Assembly: GCF_024519435.1 (NCBI RefSeq)
Contig: NZ_JALJRZ010000005.1
Coordinates: 186,001 to 250,000, forward strand
Reading direction: 5' to 3'
Length of the DNA: 64,000 bases
Source: Terrabacter sp. Ter38
GTDB lineage: Bacteria; Actinomycetota; Actinomycetes; Actinomycetales; Dermatophilaceae
A program made the translations under genes and the position numbers. Position 1 is the first letter of the stretch. Each line of letters opens with the position of its first letter. A model generated the notes under the pieces. That model ran no database searches. It saw only the letters and a list, made by a program, of their open reading frames with translations, and was not told the DNA's origin. This document shows, in pieces, positions 1 through 6,835 of this stretch.

Positions 1-78
1 CCGGAGCCGCGGCACCGCCTGCGGCCGGCCGACCTCGGCGCCGCCGCGGCCTCCCAGCGACCGACCGGGAGGTGAGGC
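1..78. other. short unassigned left edge
   Basis: This GC-rich stretch precedes the stop codon of the TetR gene. I see no start codon with a ribosome binding site and no recognisable protein fragment. It may be the end of a spacer or of a gene lying to the left of the window. Confidence 0.3.
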
Positions 79-672
79 TCAGCCGGCCTCGACGACGCGA
101 CGCACGAGGTCGGTCCACGTCGCCAGGATGCGCTCGCGGGTCACGCCGGCCTCGAGCTGTGGCAGCACGAAGGCCACGTCGAGCGGGGCGAGGAGGGACA
201 AGGCCAGGACCGGCAGGTCCCCGGTCACGTCGAGCTCGGCGAGCAGGTGGCGCACGTGGGCCACGAGGAAGCCGACCGCGGGCAGCGACCGGCCGTGGCG
301 ACCGGCAGCGGCGACCATGAGGTCGCCGCTGACGAGAGTCCGCTCGAGCCGGGACTCGCCGAACGCGAGGAGCCGGTCGAGCGCGGGCGCGCCGGGTCCG
401 AGGGGCGGTGGACCGGAGATGACCCGGCCCTGCCACCGTGCCTCCCCGTGGTCGAGCAGGGCCGACATGAGGCCGGCGCGGCTGCCGAAACGACGGAAGA
501 CGGTGCCCTTGCCGACCCCGGCCTCGGCCGCGACGGCATCCATCGTCACGGCGTCGACCCCGTCGCGGTCGACGAGCCGGTGCGCGGCGTCGAGGAGGAG
601 CTCGCGGTTGCGTGCCGCGTCACGCCGCTCGGGGCGGCTGCGCAGGTCGAAGAGCGGTGGCTCGGTGGACAC
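79..672 (-). CDS. TetR/AcrR family transcriptional regulator
   Basis: This 197-residue one-component repressor has an N-terminal TetR helix-turn-helix at about residues 17-63, including RELLLDAAHRL, VTMDAVAAEAGVGKGT and VFRRFGSRAGLM. The rest is the variable ligand-binding helical domain. I chose the GTG at 672 because homology begins there; the longer frame upstream to 900 runs antisense across the next gene. A TAGGAT box lies seven bases before this GTG, so the transcript may be leaderless. The gene is divergent from an FMN reductase, and a perfect palindrome (741-762) sits in the spacer, so the inferred role is repression of that gene and of itself. The ligand cannot be read from sequence. 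Confidence 0.9.
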   Translation of the reverse strand: MSTEPPLFDLRSRPERRDAARNRELLLDAAHRLVDRDGVDAVTMDAVAAEAGVGKGTVFRRFGSRAGLMSALLDHGEARWQGRVISGPPPLGPGAPALDRLLAFGESRLERTLVSGDLMVAAAGRHGRSLPAVGFLVAHVRHLLAELDVTGDLPVLALSLLAPLDVAFVLPQLEAGVTRERILATWTDLVRRVVEAG

Positions 673-740
673 GGTCGTGATCCTAGGTCGGACGGCGGCC
701 GGTGCAGGGCGACCGCGATGACCTGTCCAGCTCGGGAATA

Positions 741-762
741 GAAACGGACTGCGGTCCGTTTC
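741..762. promoter_or_regulatory. palindromic operator, likely TetR binding site
   Basis: Two perfect 9-base arms, GAAACGGAC and GTCCGTTTC, are separated by four bases (TGCG). The element lies in the divergent spacer and ends seven bases before the reductase ATG at 770. This is the usual geometry for a TetR operator that blocks the target promoter. The pairing of regulator and site is inferred from position and symmetry. Confidence 0.8.
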
Positions 763-769
763 GAACCCC

Positions 770-1324
770 ATGACCACTGCTGCCACCCCCCGCACGCGCG
801 TCGCCGTCCTCGTCGGAAGCCTGCGCACCCAGTCCGTCAACCGTCGCATCGCCGAGTCCCTGCGCGACCAGGCGCCCGAGGGTGTCGAGATCGACATCAT
901 CGACGGCCTCGGCGCCCTCCCGTTCTACAACGAGGACATCGACGGCGACGACGTGCCTGCCACCGCTGCCCAGCTGCGCGAGAGCGTCGCTGGCGCCGAC
1001 CGCGTGCTCGCCGTGACGCCGGAGTACAACGGCACCATGCCGGCCGTGCTCAACAACGCCATCGACTGGCTGTCCCGTCCCTACGGTCAGGGCGCCATCA
1101 CCGGCAAGCCCTTCGCCGTCGTCGGCGCGACCCCGACCCCCTACGGCGGCAAGTGGGCCCACGACGACACCCGTCGGTCGGCTGGCATCGCCGGTGCCGT
1201 CGTGCTCGACGAGGTCATCGTGTCGCAGACGACCATCGACACCGACGTGCTCGGCGACCCGGAGGTCTTCGGGCGCCTGCAGGACGCGCTCAGCGCCCTC
1301 GTCGACCACCGGCCCGCCGCCTGA
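770..1324 (+). CDS. NAD(P)H-dependent FMN reductase
   Basis: This 184-residue cytoplasmic flavoprotein belongs to the NADPH-dependent FMN reductase family (flavodoxin-like fold). Visible landmarks are the N-terminal phosphate-binding loop GSLRTQSVNRRIAESL, the flavin-contacting TPEYNGTMPAVLNNAIDW and a conserved glycine-rich GKPFAVVGATPTPYGG segment. Family members reduce flavins, quinones, azo dyes or chromate using NAD(P)H. Control by the divergent TetR protein suggests a response to a quinone-like or electrophilic compound, but this is inference. The length is normal for the family. A strong hairpin lies downstream at 1369-1402. Confidence 0.93.
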   Translation: MTTAATPRTRVAVLVGSLRTQSVNRRIAESLRDQAPEGVEIDIIDGLGALPFYNEDIDGDDVPATAAQLRESVAGADRVLAVTPEYNGTMPAVLNNAIDWLSRPYGQGAITGKPFAVVGATPTPYGGKWAHDDTRRSAGIAGAVVLDEVIVSQTTIDTDVLGDPEVFGRLQDALSALVDHRPAA

Positions 1325-1368
1325 GCACCTGCCCCGCACCCGACCCCGGCTCGCGACGAGCCGACGAG

Positions 1369-1402
1369 CCGCTGGGCCCGGACCGATGTCCGGGCCCAGC
1401 GG
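1369..1402. terminator. bidirectional terminator hairpin
   Basis: A perfect 14-base-pair stem (CCGCTGGGCCCGGA against TCCGGGCCCAGCGG) with a 6-base loop lies between the convergent FMN reductase and OhrR-like genes. There is no U tract, as is common in high-GC actinobacteria. The 3' arm runs directly into CGGCATAC, so on the minus strand the element reads GTATGCCGCTGGGCC, which recurs at two other hairpins in this window. Confidence 0.8.
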
Positions 1403-1435
1403 CATACCAGGGTCGTCGTGCTCGGCCGGGCGCGC

Positions 1436-1948
1436 TCAGTCGGTCGCCGTCGTCGCGGCGATGATCCGGCTGAGCGAGGCGTGCAGGGCCTGGAGGTCCT
1501 CGACCCGCACGCCGAGCCGCTCGACGATCTGCGGCGGAACGTCGAGCGCCTGCTCGCGCAGCTGCCGGCCGCGCGGCGTCAAGGTGATGGCGAGGGCGCG
1601 CTCGTCGTCGGGGTGGCGGTCGCGCCTGATGAGACCTGCCGCTTCGAGCCGCTTGAGCAGGGGCGAGAGCGTGGCCGGCTCGAGGCTGAGCAGACGGCCG
1701 ATCTCGCGGACGGTGAGCGGTGACCGCTCCCAGAGGGCGAGCATCACGAGGTACTGCGGGTGGGTGAGCCCGAGGGGGTCGAGCACCGGGCGGTAGAGCC
1801 CGATGACGTTGCGGGCCGCCACGGCGAGGGCGAAGCAGACCTGCTGGTCGAGCTTGAGCAGGTCGTCGGGGGACATGGAGGACACGGCGGTCTCCGCGGG
1901 GCGGGTGGTCGGTCGCGGCGTGGTGCGGGAGGTGGCGCTGCGGGTCAT
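1436..1948 (-). CDS. MarR-family regulator, OhrR-like
   Basis: This 170-residue winged-helix regulator contains LDQQVCFALAVAARNVIGLY, which aligns with the peroxide-sensing N-terminal region of OhrR. Cys38 corresponds to the reactive Cys15 of Bacillus subtilis OhrR and Tyr52 to Tyr29, but the residue matching Tyr19 is alanine (Ala42). The DNA-binding segment LTVREIGRLLSLEPATLSPLLKRLE and the wing DDERA are typical. A GAGG five bases upstream supports the ATG at 1948; an internal ATG at 1876 would give a protein starting like OhrR itself but has no ribosome binding site. No Ohr peroxidase gene is adjacent. The divergent neighbour is a 64-residue protein, and overlapping palindromes lie between them. 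Confidence 0.88.
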   Translation of the reverse strand: MTRSATSRTTPRPTTRPAETAVSSMSPDDLLKLDQQVCFALAVAARNVIGLYRPVLDPLGLTHPQYLVMLALWERSPLTVREIGRLLSLEPATLSPLLKRLEAAGLIRRDRHPDDERALAITLTPRGRQLREQALDVPPQIVERLGVRVEDLQALHASLSRIIAATTATD

Positions 1949-1983
1949 CGAGGCCTCGTCGTCGGTGTGGCGGGACCTGTGTA

Positions 1984-2005
1984 CACTAACAGTTAGTGCA
2001 CTAAC
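1984..2005. promoter_or_regulatory. overlapping palindromic operators for the OhrR-like protein
   Basis: Two inverted repeats share an arm. CACTAAC-A-GTTAGTG spans 1984-1998, and the perfect 14-base palindrome GTTAGTGCACTAAC spans 1992-2005. This AT-rich island is striking in such GC-rich DNA. It lies between the OhrR-like gene and the divergent small gene, just upstream of that gene's ribosome binding site, so it should control both. Confidence 0.8.
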
Positions 2006-2022
2006 TAATTGGAGGCAGCAAC

Positions 2023-2217
2023 GTGTCGAGATCGACGCCCCGTGACGGACTCTCGATCGGGTACCGCATCGGCTACCGCCTGCGCCTGGTCGCCCTGACC
2101 GTCTTCGGCCCGGCGCAGCTGGGCGAGGGCAACGACCCCACGGCCCGGCTCGCGCGCGAGCGCGCGGCGAAGGTCGCAGCGGCCCGGGCCGCCCGCGACT
2201 CCCGCGACTCCCGCTGA
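2023..2217 (+). CDS. uncharacterised 64-residue basic protein
   Basis: The GTG at 2023 has a strong GGAGG seven bases upstream, which makes this small gene convincing. The product begins with RDGLSIGYRIGYRLRLVALT, continues VFGPAQLGEGNDPTARL and ends in a basic alanine/arginine tail. There is no signal peptide, and the central hydrophobic stretch is too short for a clear membrane helix. I do not recognise a named family. Its divergence from the OhrR-like regulator across shared operators suggests it is the regulated target, possibly part of an oxidative-stress response. Confidence 0.7.
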   Translation: MSRSTPRDGLSIGYRIGYRLRLVALTVFGPAQLGEGNDPTARLARERAAKVAAARAARDSRDSR

Positions 2218-2380
2218 CTGGGGCGCACCGAGCGGCCCCGAGCGGCCCCGAGCGGCTTCTGGCCGCGTCCTCCCGCTTCGAGGAGCGCCACCCGGCTGAC
2301 ATCCGTTCGCGCACAACAGGCCCGGCCCGGAGCCGACGGGAGTACCGTCGTGAGTGCCGCATCGGACCCTGGAGGTGCTC

Positions 2381-2707
2381 ATGGGTGATCGTGTTGGACT
2401 CATCGTCATGCTGGCCGTCGTCATCGTTCTCGTGATCGGGCTCCTCGTCGTCGGACCCCGTCGAGCCGGACGCGACTCCAGCGAGTCCCTCAACAAGCAT
2501 CGCGACGACACCGAGCAGGCGCGTCGCGACCACCCGGAGGGAGCCGAGCGCTCCCACCTCGTCGGCAACCCGCCCGTCGACACCATCACGCCGGACGGCT
2601 GGGGCGTGGCCCGCCCGGGCGAGGGTGCCGAGCCCGAGGAGCTGCCCGAGGACGTCCATCCCGAGCTGCACGAGGACCGCAGCCACCGCCGGCGCCACCA
2701 GACCTGA
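2381..2707 (+). CDS. small single-pass membrane protein
   Basis: The 108-residue product starts at ATG 2381, which has GGAGGT four bases upstream; the frame is open further upstream but without support. Residues 5-25 form one strongly hydrophobic helix (VGLIVMLAVVIVLVIGLLVV). A polar, charged tail rich in Asp, Glu, Arg and His follows. This looks like a small membrane-anchored protein of the type common in actinobacteria. No catalytic motif is visible and I assign no function. Confidence 0.75.
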   Translation: MGDRVGLIVMLAVVIVLVIGLLVVGPRRAGRDSSESLNKHRDDTEQARRDHPEGAERSHLVGNPPVDTITPDGWGVARPGEGAEPEELPEDVHPELHEDRSHRRRHQT

Positions 2708-2749
2708 TACCGCCGACCTCCTTTCGAGCCGTGGGGGCAGACTGAGGCC

Positions 2750-3994
2750 ATGGCGGAGACGAACTGGGCCGGCACCCACACCTACCGGTCACCGATCGAG
2801 CGGGTGCGCTCGGTCGAGCACCTGCAGGAGCTCGTCGCGGCGGCCCCGCGCGTGCGCGCCCTCGGGTCGCGGCACAGCTTCACCGACCTGACCGACATCA
2901 CGGACGCCGACGACGGCGTGCTCGTCTCGCTCGTCGACCTGCCCACCGCCGTGGACGTCGACCCGGCGACCCGCACGGCCCGCGTGACCGGGCATGCGGC
3001 ATACGGCCAGGTGGCGACCCAGCTGCACGCGGCGGGGTGGGCCCTCGGCAACCTCGCGTCACTCCCGCACATCTCGGTCGCGGGTGCCGTGGCCACCGGC
3101 ACCCACGGCTCGGGCACCGGGAACGGCTCTCTCGCAACGGCCGTCGCCTCCGTCGACCTCGTCGGTCCCGACGGTGAGCTGCGCACGGTCAGTCGCGGGG
3201 ACGCCGACTTCGAGGGCAGTGTCGTGGCCCTCGGTGCGCTCGGGATCGTCACCTCGGTCACCCTCGACGTCGAGCGCACGTACGAGGTCCGACAGGACGT
3301 CTTCACCAGCCTGTCGTGGGACGCGCTCACCTCCGGGCTCGACGCGGTCACGAGCAGCGCCTACAGCGTCAGCCTCTTCACCCGGTGGGGCGAGTCGGGC
3401 ATCGACCAGGTCTGGCTCAAGAGCCGCGGCGAGCAGGCGCCGAACGCGCCGTTCGGCGCGGCCCCGGCGACCACGACGATGCACATGCTCGACGGTGCGG
3501 ATCTGGACTCGGTGACGGCCCAGGGTGGCGTGCCGGGGCCGTGGCTCGACCGGCTGCCGCACTTCCGGATGGGCTTCACCCCGAGCCGCGGCGCGGAGCT
3601 CCAGAGCGAGTACCTCCTGCCCCGCGAGCACGCCCTCACCGCGATAGCGCGCCTGCGCGGCCTCCGGGACCGCATGGCCCCGGTGCTCCAGGTCTCGGAG
3701 CTGCGCACCGTCGCCGCGGACGACCACTGGCTCAGCGGCTCGCACGGACACGACGTCGTGGCCGTGCACTTCACGTGGGTCCGTGACGTCGAGCGGGTGT
3801 ATGCCGTCCTGCCGGAGGTCGAGGCAGCCCTCCTGCCGCTCGGCGCGCGCCCGCACTGGGGCAAGTGCTTCGTCGCGGGCGTCGAGCAGCTCGAGCCGCT
3901 CTATCCGCGGATGGCCGACTTCCGGTCGCTGCGAGCGAGGGTCGACCCGCAGCGCGTCTTCGGCAACACCTTCCTCGACCGCGTCATCGGCTGA
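2750..3994 (+). CDS. FAD-dependent alditol oxidase-like protein
   Basis: This 414-residue protein matches the vanillyl-alcohol-oxidase/AldO flavoenzyme family along its whole length, close to the 418 residues of Streptomyces coelicolor alditol oxidase. The N-terminal FAD-binding domain contains RVRALGSRHSFTD, where His42 aligns with the histidine that carries FAD covalently in AldO. LASLPHISVAGAVATGTHGS and ALGALGIVTSVTLDVE follow. The C-terminal substrate domain ends with the family-typical RVDPQRVFGNTFLDRV. AldO enzymes oxidise the terminal hydroxyl of xylitol or sorbitol to an aldehyde and release H2O2. The exact substrate here is inferred, and an aldonolactone oxidase is the alternative. 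No signal peptide is seen. Confidence 0.88.
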   Translation: MAETNWAGTHTYRSPIERVRSVEHLQELVAAAPRVRALGSRHSFTDLTDITDADDGVLVSLVDLPTAVDVDPATRTARVTGHAAYGQVATQLHAAGWALGNLASLPHISVAGAVATGTHGSGTGNGSLATAVASVDLVGPDGELRTVSRGDADFEGSVVALGALGIVTSVTLDVERTYEVRQDVFTSLSWDALTSGLDAVTSSAYSVSLFTRWGESGIDQVWLKSRGEQAPNAPFGAAPATTTMHMLDGADLDSVTAQGGVPGPWLDRLPHFRMGFTPSRGAELQSEYLLPREHALTAIARLRGLRDRMAPVLQVSELRTVAADDHWLSGSHGHDVVAVHFTWVRDVERVYAVLPEVEAALLPLGARPHWGKCFVAGVEQLEPLYPRMADFRSLRARVDPQRVFGNTFLDRVIG

Positions 3995-4022
3995 GTCGCG
4001 ACCCGTCCGGACGACGCCGCGC

Positions 4023-4502
4023 TCAGTGGCGCCTGCGGCGACCGGGGCTGGACGGGTGCGAGGCGTCGATCCGGGTGGTGACCTCGCGCAGCGAGGCGGC
4101 GAGGGTCCCGAGCGTGGCGGCCACGTCGTGGAGGTCGTCCCCGTCGAACGCGTCGAAGGCCTGGGGGAGCCAGTCCCTGACCTCGCGAAGCCGGATCGCA
4201 CCGGACTCGGGGATCTCCACCGAGCTGCGCCGCCGGTCGCTCGGGTCGGGGACGCGTCGCACCATCTCGCGCTGCTCGAGGCGGTCGAGGAGCGTCGTCG
4301 TCGAGCTCGTCGTCAGGCCGAGGGCGGTCGAGAGCTCGGTCTGGCCCATGGGACCCCGGGCCAGGAGGTAGCTGATGGTCCGGCTCTCGTTGACCGTGAG
4401 GTCGAGCCGCGCAGCCACCGCGATGCGGTAGCGCTCGCCGGCGAGGATCAGCTCTCTCAGGGCGACCGTCGCGTCGTCGCGGGCCTGGGCGGGGGGGCTC
4501 AT
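4023..4502 (-). CDS. MarR family transcriptional regulator
   Basis: The 159-residue protein carries a MarR winged helix: LTVNESRTISYLLARGPM, then the recognition region TELSTALGLTTSSTTTLLDRLE, then the wing DPSDRRRSSVEI. It has no cysteine sensor. The ATG at 4502 lacks a ribosome binding site, but a TAGATT box ends six bases before it, so the mRNA may be leaderless. The gene converges on the alditol-oxidase-like gene and is divergent from the BldC-like gene. Its target is unknown. Confidence 0.9.
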   Translation of the reverse strand: MSPPAQARDDATVALRELILAGERYRIAVAARLDLTVNESRTISYLLARGPMGQTELSTALGLTTSSTTTLLDRLEQREMVRRVPDPSDRRRSSVEIPESGAIRLREVRDWLPQAFDAFDGDDLHDVAATLGTLAASLREVTTRIDASHPSSPGRRRRH

Positions 4503-4545
4503 GCGCCCAATCTACTGAGGCCATCTCGCCCGTTGGCCTGATCGC

Positions 4546-4574
4546 TTGATTGTCGAATGACCTACCCGTACCGT
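4546..4574 (+). promoter_or_regulatory. predicted promoter of the BldC-like gene
   Basis: TTGATT (4546-4551) and TACCGT (4569-4574) are separated by 17 bases, a good housekeeping-sigma match. Transcription would start near 4581 and give a leader of about 127 bases before the ATG at 4708. Confidence 0.6.
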
Positions 4575-4632
4575 GACAGTGTCGGGAGCCCGGCGACGAA
4601 CCGTCCCAGGGCGTGCCGCGATCGGGATCCTT

Positions 4633-4666
4633 CGGACTCGGGGTTGAGCAGCCAGCCCCGAGTCCG
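4633..4666 (+). promoter_or_regulatory. hairpin in the BldC-like gene leader
   Basis: The arms CGGACTCGGGG and CCCCGAGTCCG form a perfect 11-base-pair stem with a 12-base loop inside the predicted 5' leader. No U tract follows. It could stabilise the leader or regulate the gene. Confidence 0.5.
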
Positions 4667-4707
4667 TGACCCTCCACTGAGGCTGCGATCGCGCGAGGCG
4701 GACTGAC

Positions 4708-4899
4708 ATGGACGGACCTGAGACAGCGGTCGAGAGGCTGCTGACCCCGGCGGAGGTCGCGACGATCTTCCGCGTCGACCCCAAGACCGTCAGCCGGTGG
4801 GCACGGGCCGGTCGCCTCCACGCGCTGCGGACGCTCGGCGGACATCGCCGCTACCCGGAGAGCGAGATCCGGGCCCTCGTCGACCGACAGCAGGACTAG
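4708..4899 (+). CDS. bldC: BldC-like MerR-family DNA-binding protein
   Basis: The 63-residue protein is almost only a winged helix-turn-helix: LLTPAEVATIFRVDPKTVSR, then WARAGRLHALRTLGGHRRYP. It is very close to Streptomyces BldC, which binds direct repeats cooperatively and holds back developmental genes. It lacks the effector domain of classical MerR proteins. A GAGGCGGA lies upstream of the ATG. In non-sporulating actinobacteria the role of this family is less clear. The last codons overlap the end of the convergent epimerase gene by four bases. Assignment to the family is firm; orthology to bldC is likely. Confidence 0.88.
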   Translation: MDGPETAVERLLTPAEVATIFRVDPKTVSRWARAGRLHALRTLGGHRRYPESEIRALVDRQQD

Positions 4900-6146
4900 G
4901 CGGTCCGAGCCGCCCGCAGGTGCCCATCCCTGAGGGCCCCGGCGAACGACGTGATCTCGCCGAGCGCGCCGACGAGGCAGGCCTGGTAGGCGTGGTAGAC
5001 GTCCGGGCGTCCCTGCCAGACGACGCTCGACGGCGCGAGCTCGGGTGAGAGCTCGTGGCGCCACGACCCCTGCGCGGGGTCGACGAACCACGCGTGGGCG
5101 TGCTCCCACCACCGGTCGTACCAGGCGGCATACGTCGGGTCGCCGGTCGCGAGGTGGAGCGTGCGGGCGGCGCCGATGGCCTCGGTGACCACCCAGTGCA
5201 GCCGGTCGCGCACGACGGGCCGACCCTCGAAGTCGGTCGTGTAGACGAAGCCCTCGTGCCCGTCGACGTCCCAGCCCTCGTGCACCGCGACGTCGAAGAG
5301 TGAGCGCGCCTCGTCGAGCAGCCACGCCGGCGCCTCGTCCCCGAGGGCATGGCGCAGGTGCAGCGACAGTCGCGACCACTCGAGGAGGTGGCCCGGCGTC
5401 ACGCCGAACGGGCGGAACTTGTCGGTCGGACGGTCGCGGTTGTAGTCGGGGCGCGGCTCCCAGGACGAGTCGAAGTGCTCGGGGAGCCGGTAGTTCCACG
5501 AGCGGGCGAAGCCGTGCACCACGCGCTCGGTGATCCGGAGCGCGTGACCGAGCCACCGCGGGTCACGCGTCACGTCCCACGCCGCGAGCAGGGCCTCGAG
5601 CGAGTGCATGTTGGCGTTGACGCCGCGGTAGTCCTCGAGGTCGGTCCACGTGCGGTCCCAGACGTCGAGGGCGAGCCCGTCGGACTCCCGCCAGAAGCGC
5701 TGCTCGTAGGTCTGCAGCGCCCGGTCGAGCAGGTCGTCGGCCCCGGGACGCCGGGCGGCCGACGCGGAGGTCGCGGCGAGCACGACGAACGCGTGCTCGT
5801 AGGCGCGCTTGTCGGACACGTCGGGCGTGCCGTCGCCGTGGACCGACGCGAACCAGCCGCCGTGCTCGGGGTCGTGGAGCAGGCCGCCGGGGGCGAAGGT
5901 CGCGACGCCGTGGTCGACGACCGCCTCGAACGACGTGTCGCCCTCGAGCACCGCCAGGGCGGCGACGTGGGTCATCCGCGCCGTGATCCACACCTCGACG
6001 CCGTATGCCGGGTCGAGCCTCCCGTCGTCGCCGAGCCATCCGAACCCGCCACCGGGCCGCTGCGCGGCGCGCGCGAGGTCGCGCAAGGACCGCCGCTGCT
6101 GCGCCAGACGCTCGAGATGGTCCGGGGGCAGCGGGGTGTCGGGCAT
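4896..6146 (-). CDS. AGE-family sugar isomerase (YihS/mannose isomerase-like)
   Basis: The 416-residue protein belongs to the N-acylglucosamine 2-epimerase superfamily, an (alpha/alpha)6 barrel. The segments VEVWITARMTHVAALAVLEG, KRAYEHAFVVLAATSA, ANMHSLEALLAAWDVT and FGVTPGHLLEWSRLSL match the aldose-ketose isomerase branch (YihS, D-mannose isomerase), including the arginine and histidines of its active site. Members interconvert mannose, fructose and glucose, and some act on sulfoquinovose. There is no signal peptide and the length is usual. It stands alone with no sulfo-sugar or transporter genes nearby, so mannose or lyxose isomerisation is the more cautious guess. Confidence 0.85.
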   Translation of the reverse strand: MPDTPLPPDHLERLAQQRRSLRDLARAAQRPGGGFGWLGDDGRLDPAYGVEVWITARMTHVAALAVLEGDTSFEAVVDHGVATFAPGGLLHDPEHGGWFASVHGDGTPDVSDKRAYEHAFVVLAATSASAARRPGADDLLDRALQTYEQRFWRESDGLALDVWDRTWTDLEDYRGVNANMHSLEALLAAWDVTRDPRWLGHALRITERVVHGFARSWNYRLPEHFDSSWEPRPDYNRDRPTDKFRPFGVTPGHLLEWSRLSLHLRHALGDEAPAWLLDEARSLFDVAVHEGWDVDGHEGFVYTTDFEGRPVVRDRLHWVVTEAIGAARTLHLATGDPTYAAWYDRWWEHAHAWFVDPAQGSWRHELSPELAPSSVVWQGRPDVYHAYQACLVGALGEITSFAGALRDGHLRAARTA

Positions 6147-6204
6147 GCCCCCAGTCTGCCGAGGTCGCGCCCCGGCCGCTGCCGGTCCGCGTAACGAACT
6201 GGGG

Positions 6205-6774
6205 TCAGAAGTCGCCCGCGTCGCGTCGCAGCCGGGTCAGCACGTCGACGAGCGACCGGACGTCGGTGGCCCCGAGGTCGGGCTGCTCGAAGACCTCGGC
6301 GTTGAGGGCCTTGGTGGCCCGCTCCGCGAGCTCGCGGCCGGCCGGGGTGAGGGCGACGAGCATCGCGCGGCGGTCCTCGGGGTGCGTCGAGCGTGTCACG
6401 AGCCCGGCGTCCTCGAGGCGGTCCACCGCGTTGGTCACGCTCGTGGGGTGCACCTGCAGGCGGCTGCCGATCACCTTCATCGGGAGCGACCCGCGCCTGC
6501 TGAACCACAGCAGCATGAGGACCTCGTAGCGGGCGAAGGTCACCCCGAGCGGCCGGAGCGTCGCCTCGACGCGGGCGAGCACGATCTGGTGCGCGCGCAT
6601 GAGCGAGGTGATGGCGGCCATCCCGTCCGCGGCCGGGCCCCAGCCCTGCTCGACCCACTGCTCCCGCGCGCGGGCGATCGGGTCGAAGCCGAGGCCGGAC
6701 CCGGCGGCGACGCCGGCGCTCACCCCGCCACCCGCTCCGGCGCTCATGCCGCCCGCGTTGGTCTGCGCACTCAT
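6205..6774 (-). CDS. MarR family regulator divergent from icmF
   Basis: The 189-residue protein has a glycine/alanine-rich N-terminal tail of about 30 residues. A MarR winged helix follows: LGVTFARYEVLMLLWFSRRG, SLPMKVIGSRLQVHPTSVTN and the wing HPEDRRAMLVAL. I chose ATG 6774 because TGGACG and TACGAT boxes spaced by 17 bases place the transcription start exactly on it, as a leaderless mRNA. A start at 6810 is possible in frame but would remove the promoter. An 18-base palindrome in the spacer is the probable binding site, so it likely represses icmF and perhaps itself. Its ligand may be an acyl-CoA, by analogy only. Confidence 0.88.
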   Translation of the reverse strand: MSAQTNAGGMSAGAGGGVSAGVAAGSGLGFDPIARAREQWVEQGWGPAADGMAAITSLMRAHQIVLARVEATLRPLGVTFARYEVLMLLWFSRRGSLPMKVIGSRLQVHPTSVTNAVDRLEDAGLVTRSTHPEDRRAMLVALTPAGRELAERATKALNAEVFEQPDLGATDVRSLVDVLTRLRRDAGDF

Positions 6775-6780
6775 GGCGTC

Positions 6781-6809
6781 ATCGTAGGACGCTGACGCGT
6801 TGACGTCCA
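6781..6809 (-). promoter_or_regulatory. predicted leaderless promoter of the marR gene
   Basis: On the minus strand, TGGACG (6809-6804), a 17-base spacer and TACGAT (6786-6781) are followed by six bases and then ATG at 6774. Its -35 box overlaps the -35 box of the icmF promoter on the other strand. Confidence 0.6.
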
Positions 6810-6829
6810 TTAGTAGGAAGTCCTACTAT
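6800..6829 (+). promoter_or_regulatory. predicted leaderless promoter of icmF
   Basis: TTGACG (6800-6805) and TACTAT (6824-6829) are spaced by 18 bases. The expected start site coincides with the ATG at 6836, and no ribosome binding site is present. The -10 box lies in the right half of the operator palindrome. Confidence 0.7.
6811..6828. promoter_or_regulatory. palindromic MarR operator
   Basis: TAGTAGGA, two bases (AG), then TCCTACTA make a perfect inverted repeat. It fills the space between the icmF -35 and -10 boxes and abuts the marR -35 box, so occupancy should block both promoters. Confidence 0.85.
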
Positions 6830-6835
6830 TTTTCC

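Noticed and set aside
72-741. Open frames on the plus strand opposite the TetR gene
   Set aside because: They are antisense shadows, rich in Arg, Ser and Pro, with no homology and no ribosome binding site.
6775-6810. Upstream ATG at 6810 as the MarR start
   Set aside because: It would put the predicted marR promoter inside the coding sequence and leave no room for a promoter other than inside the operator. The ATG at 6774 fits a leaderless start.
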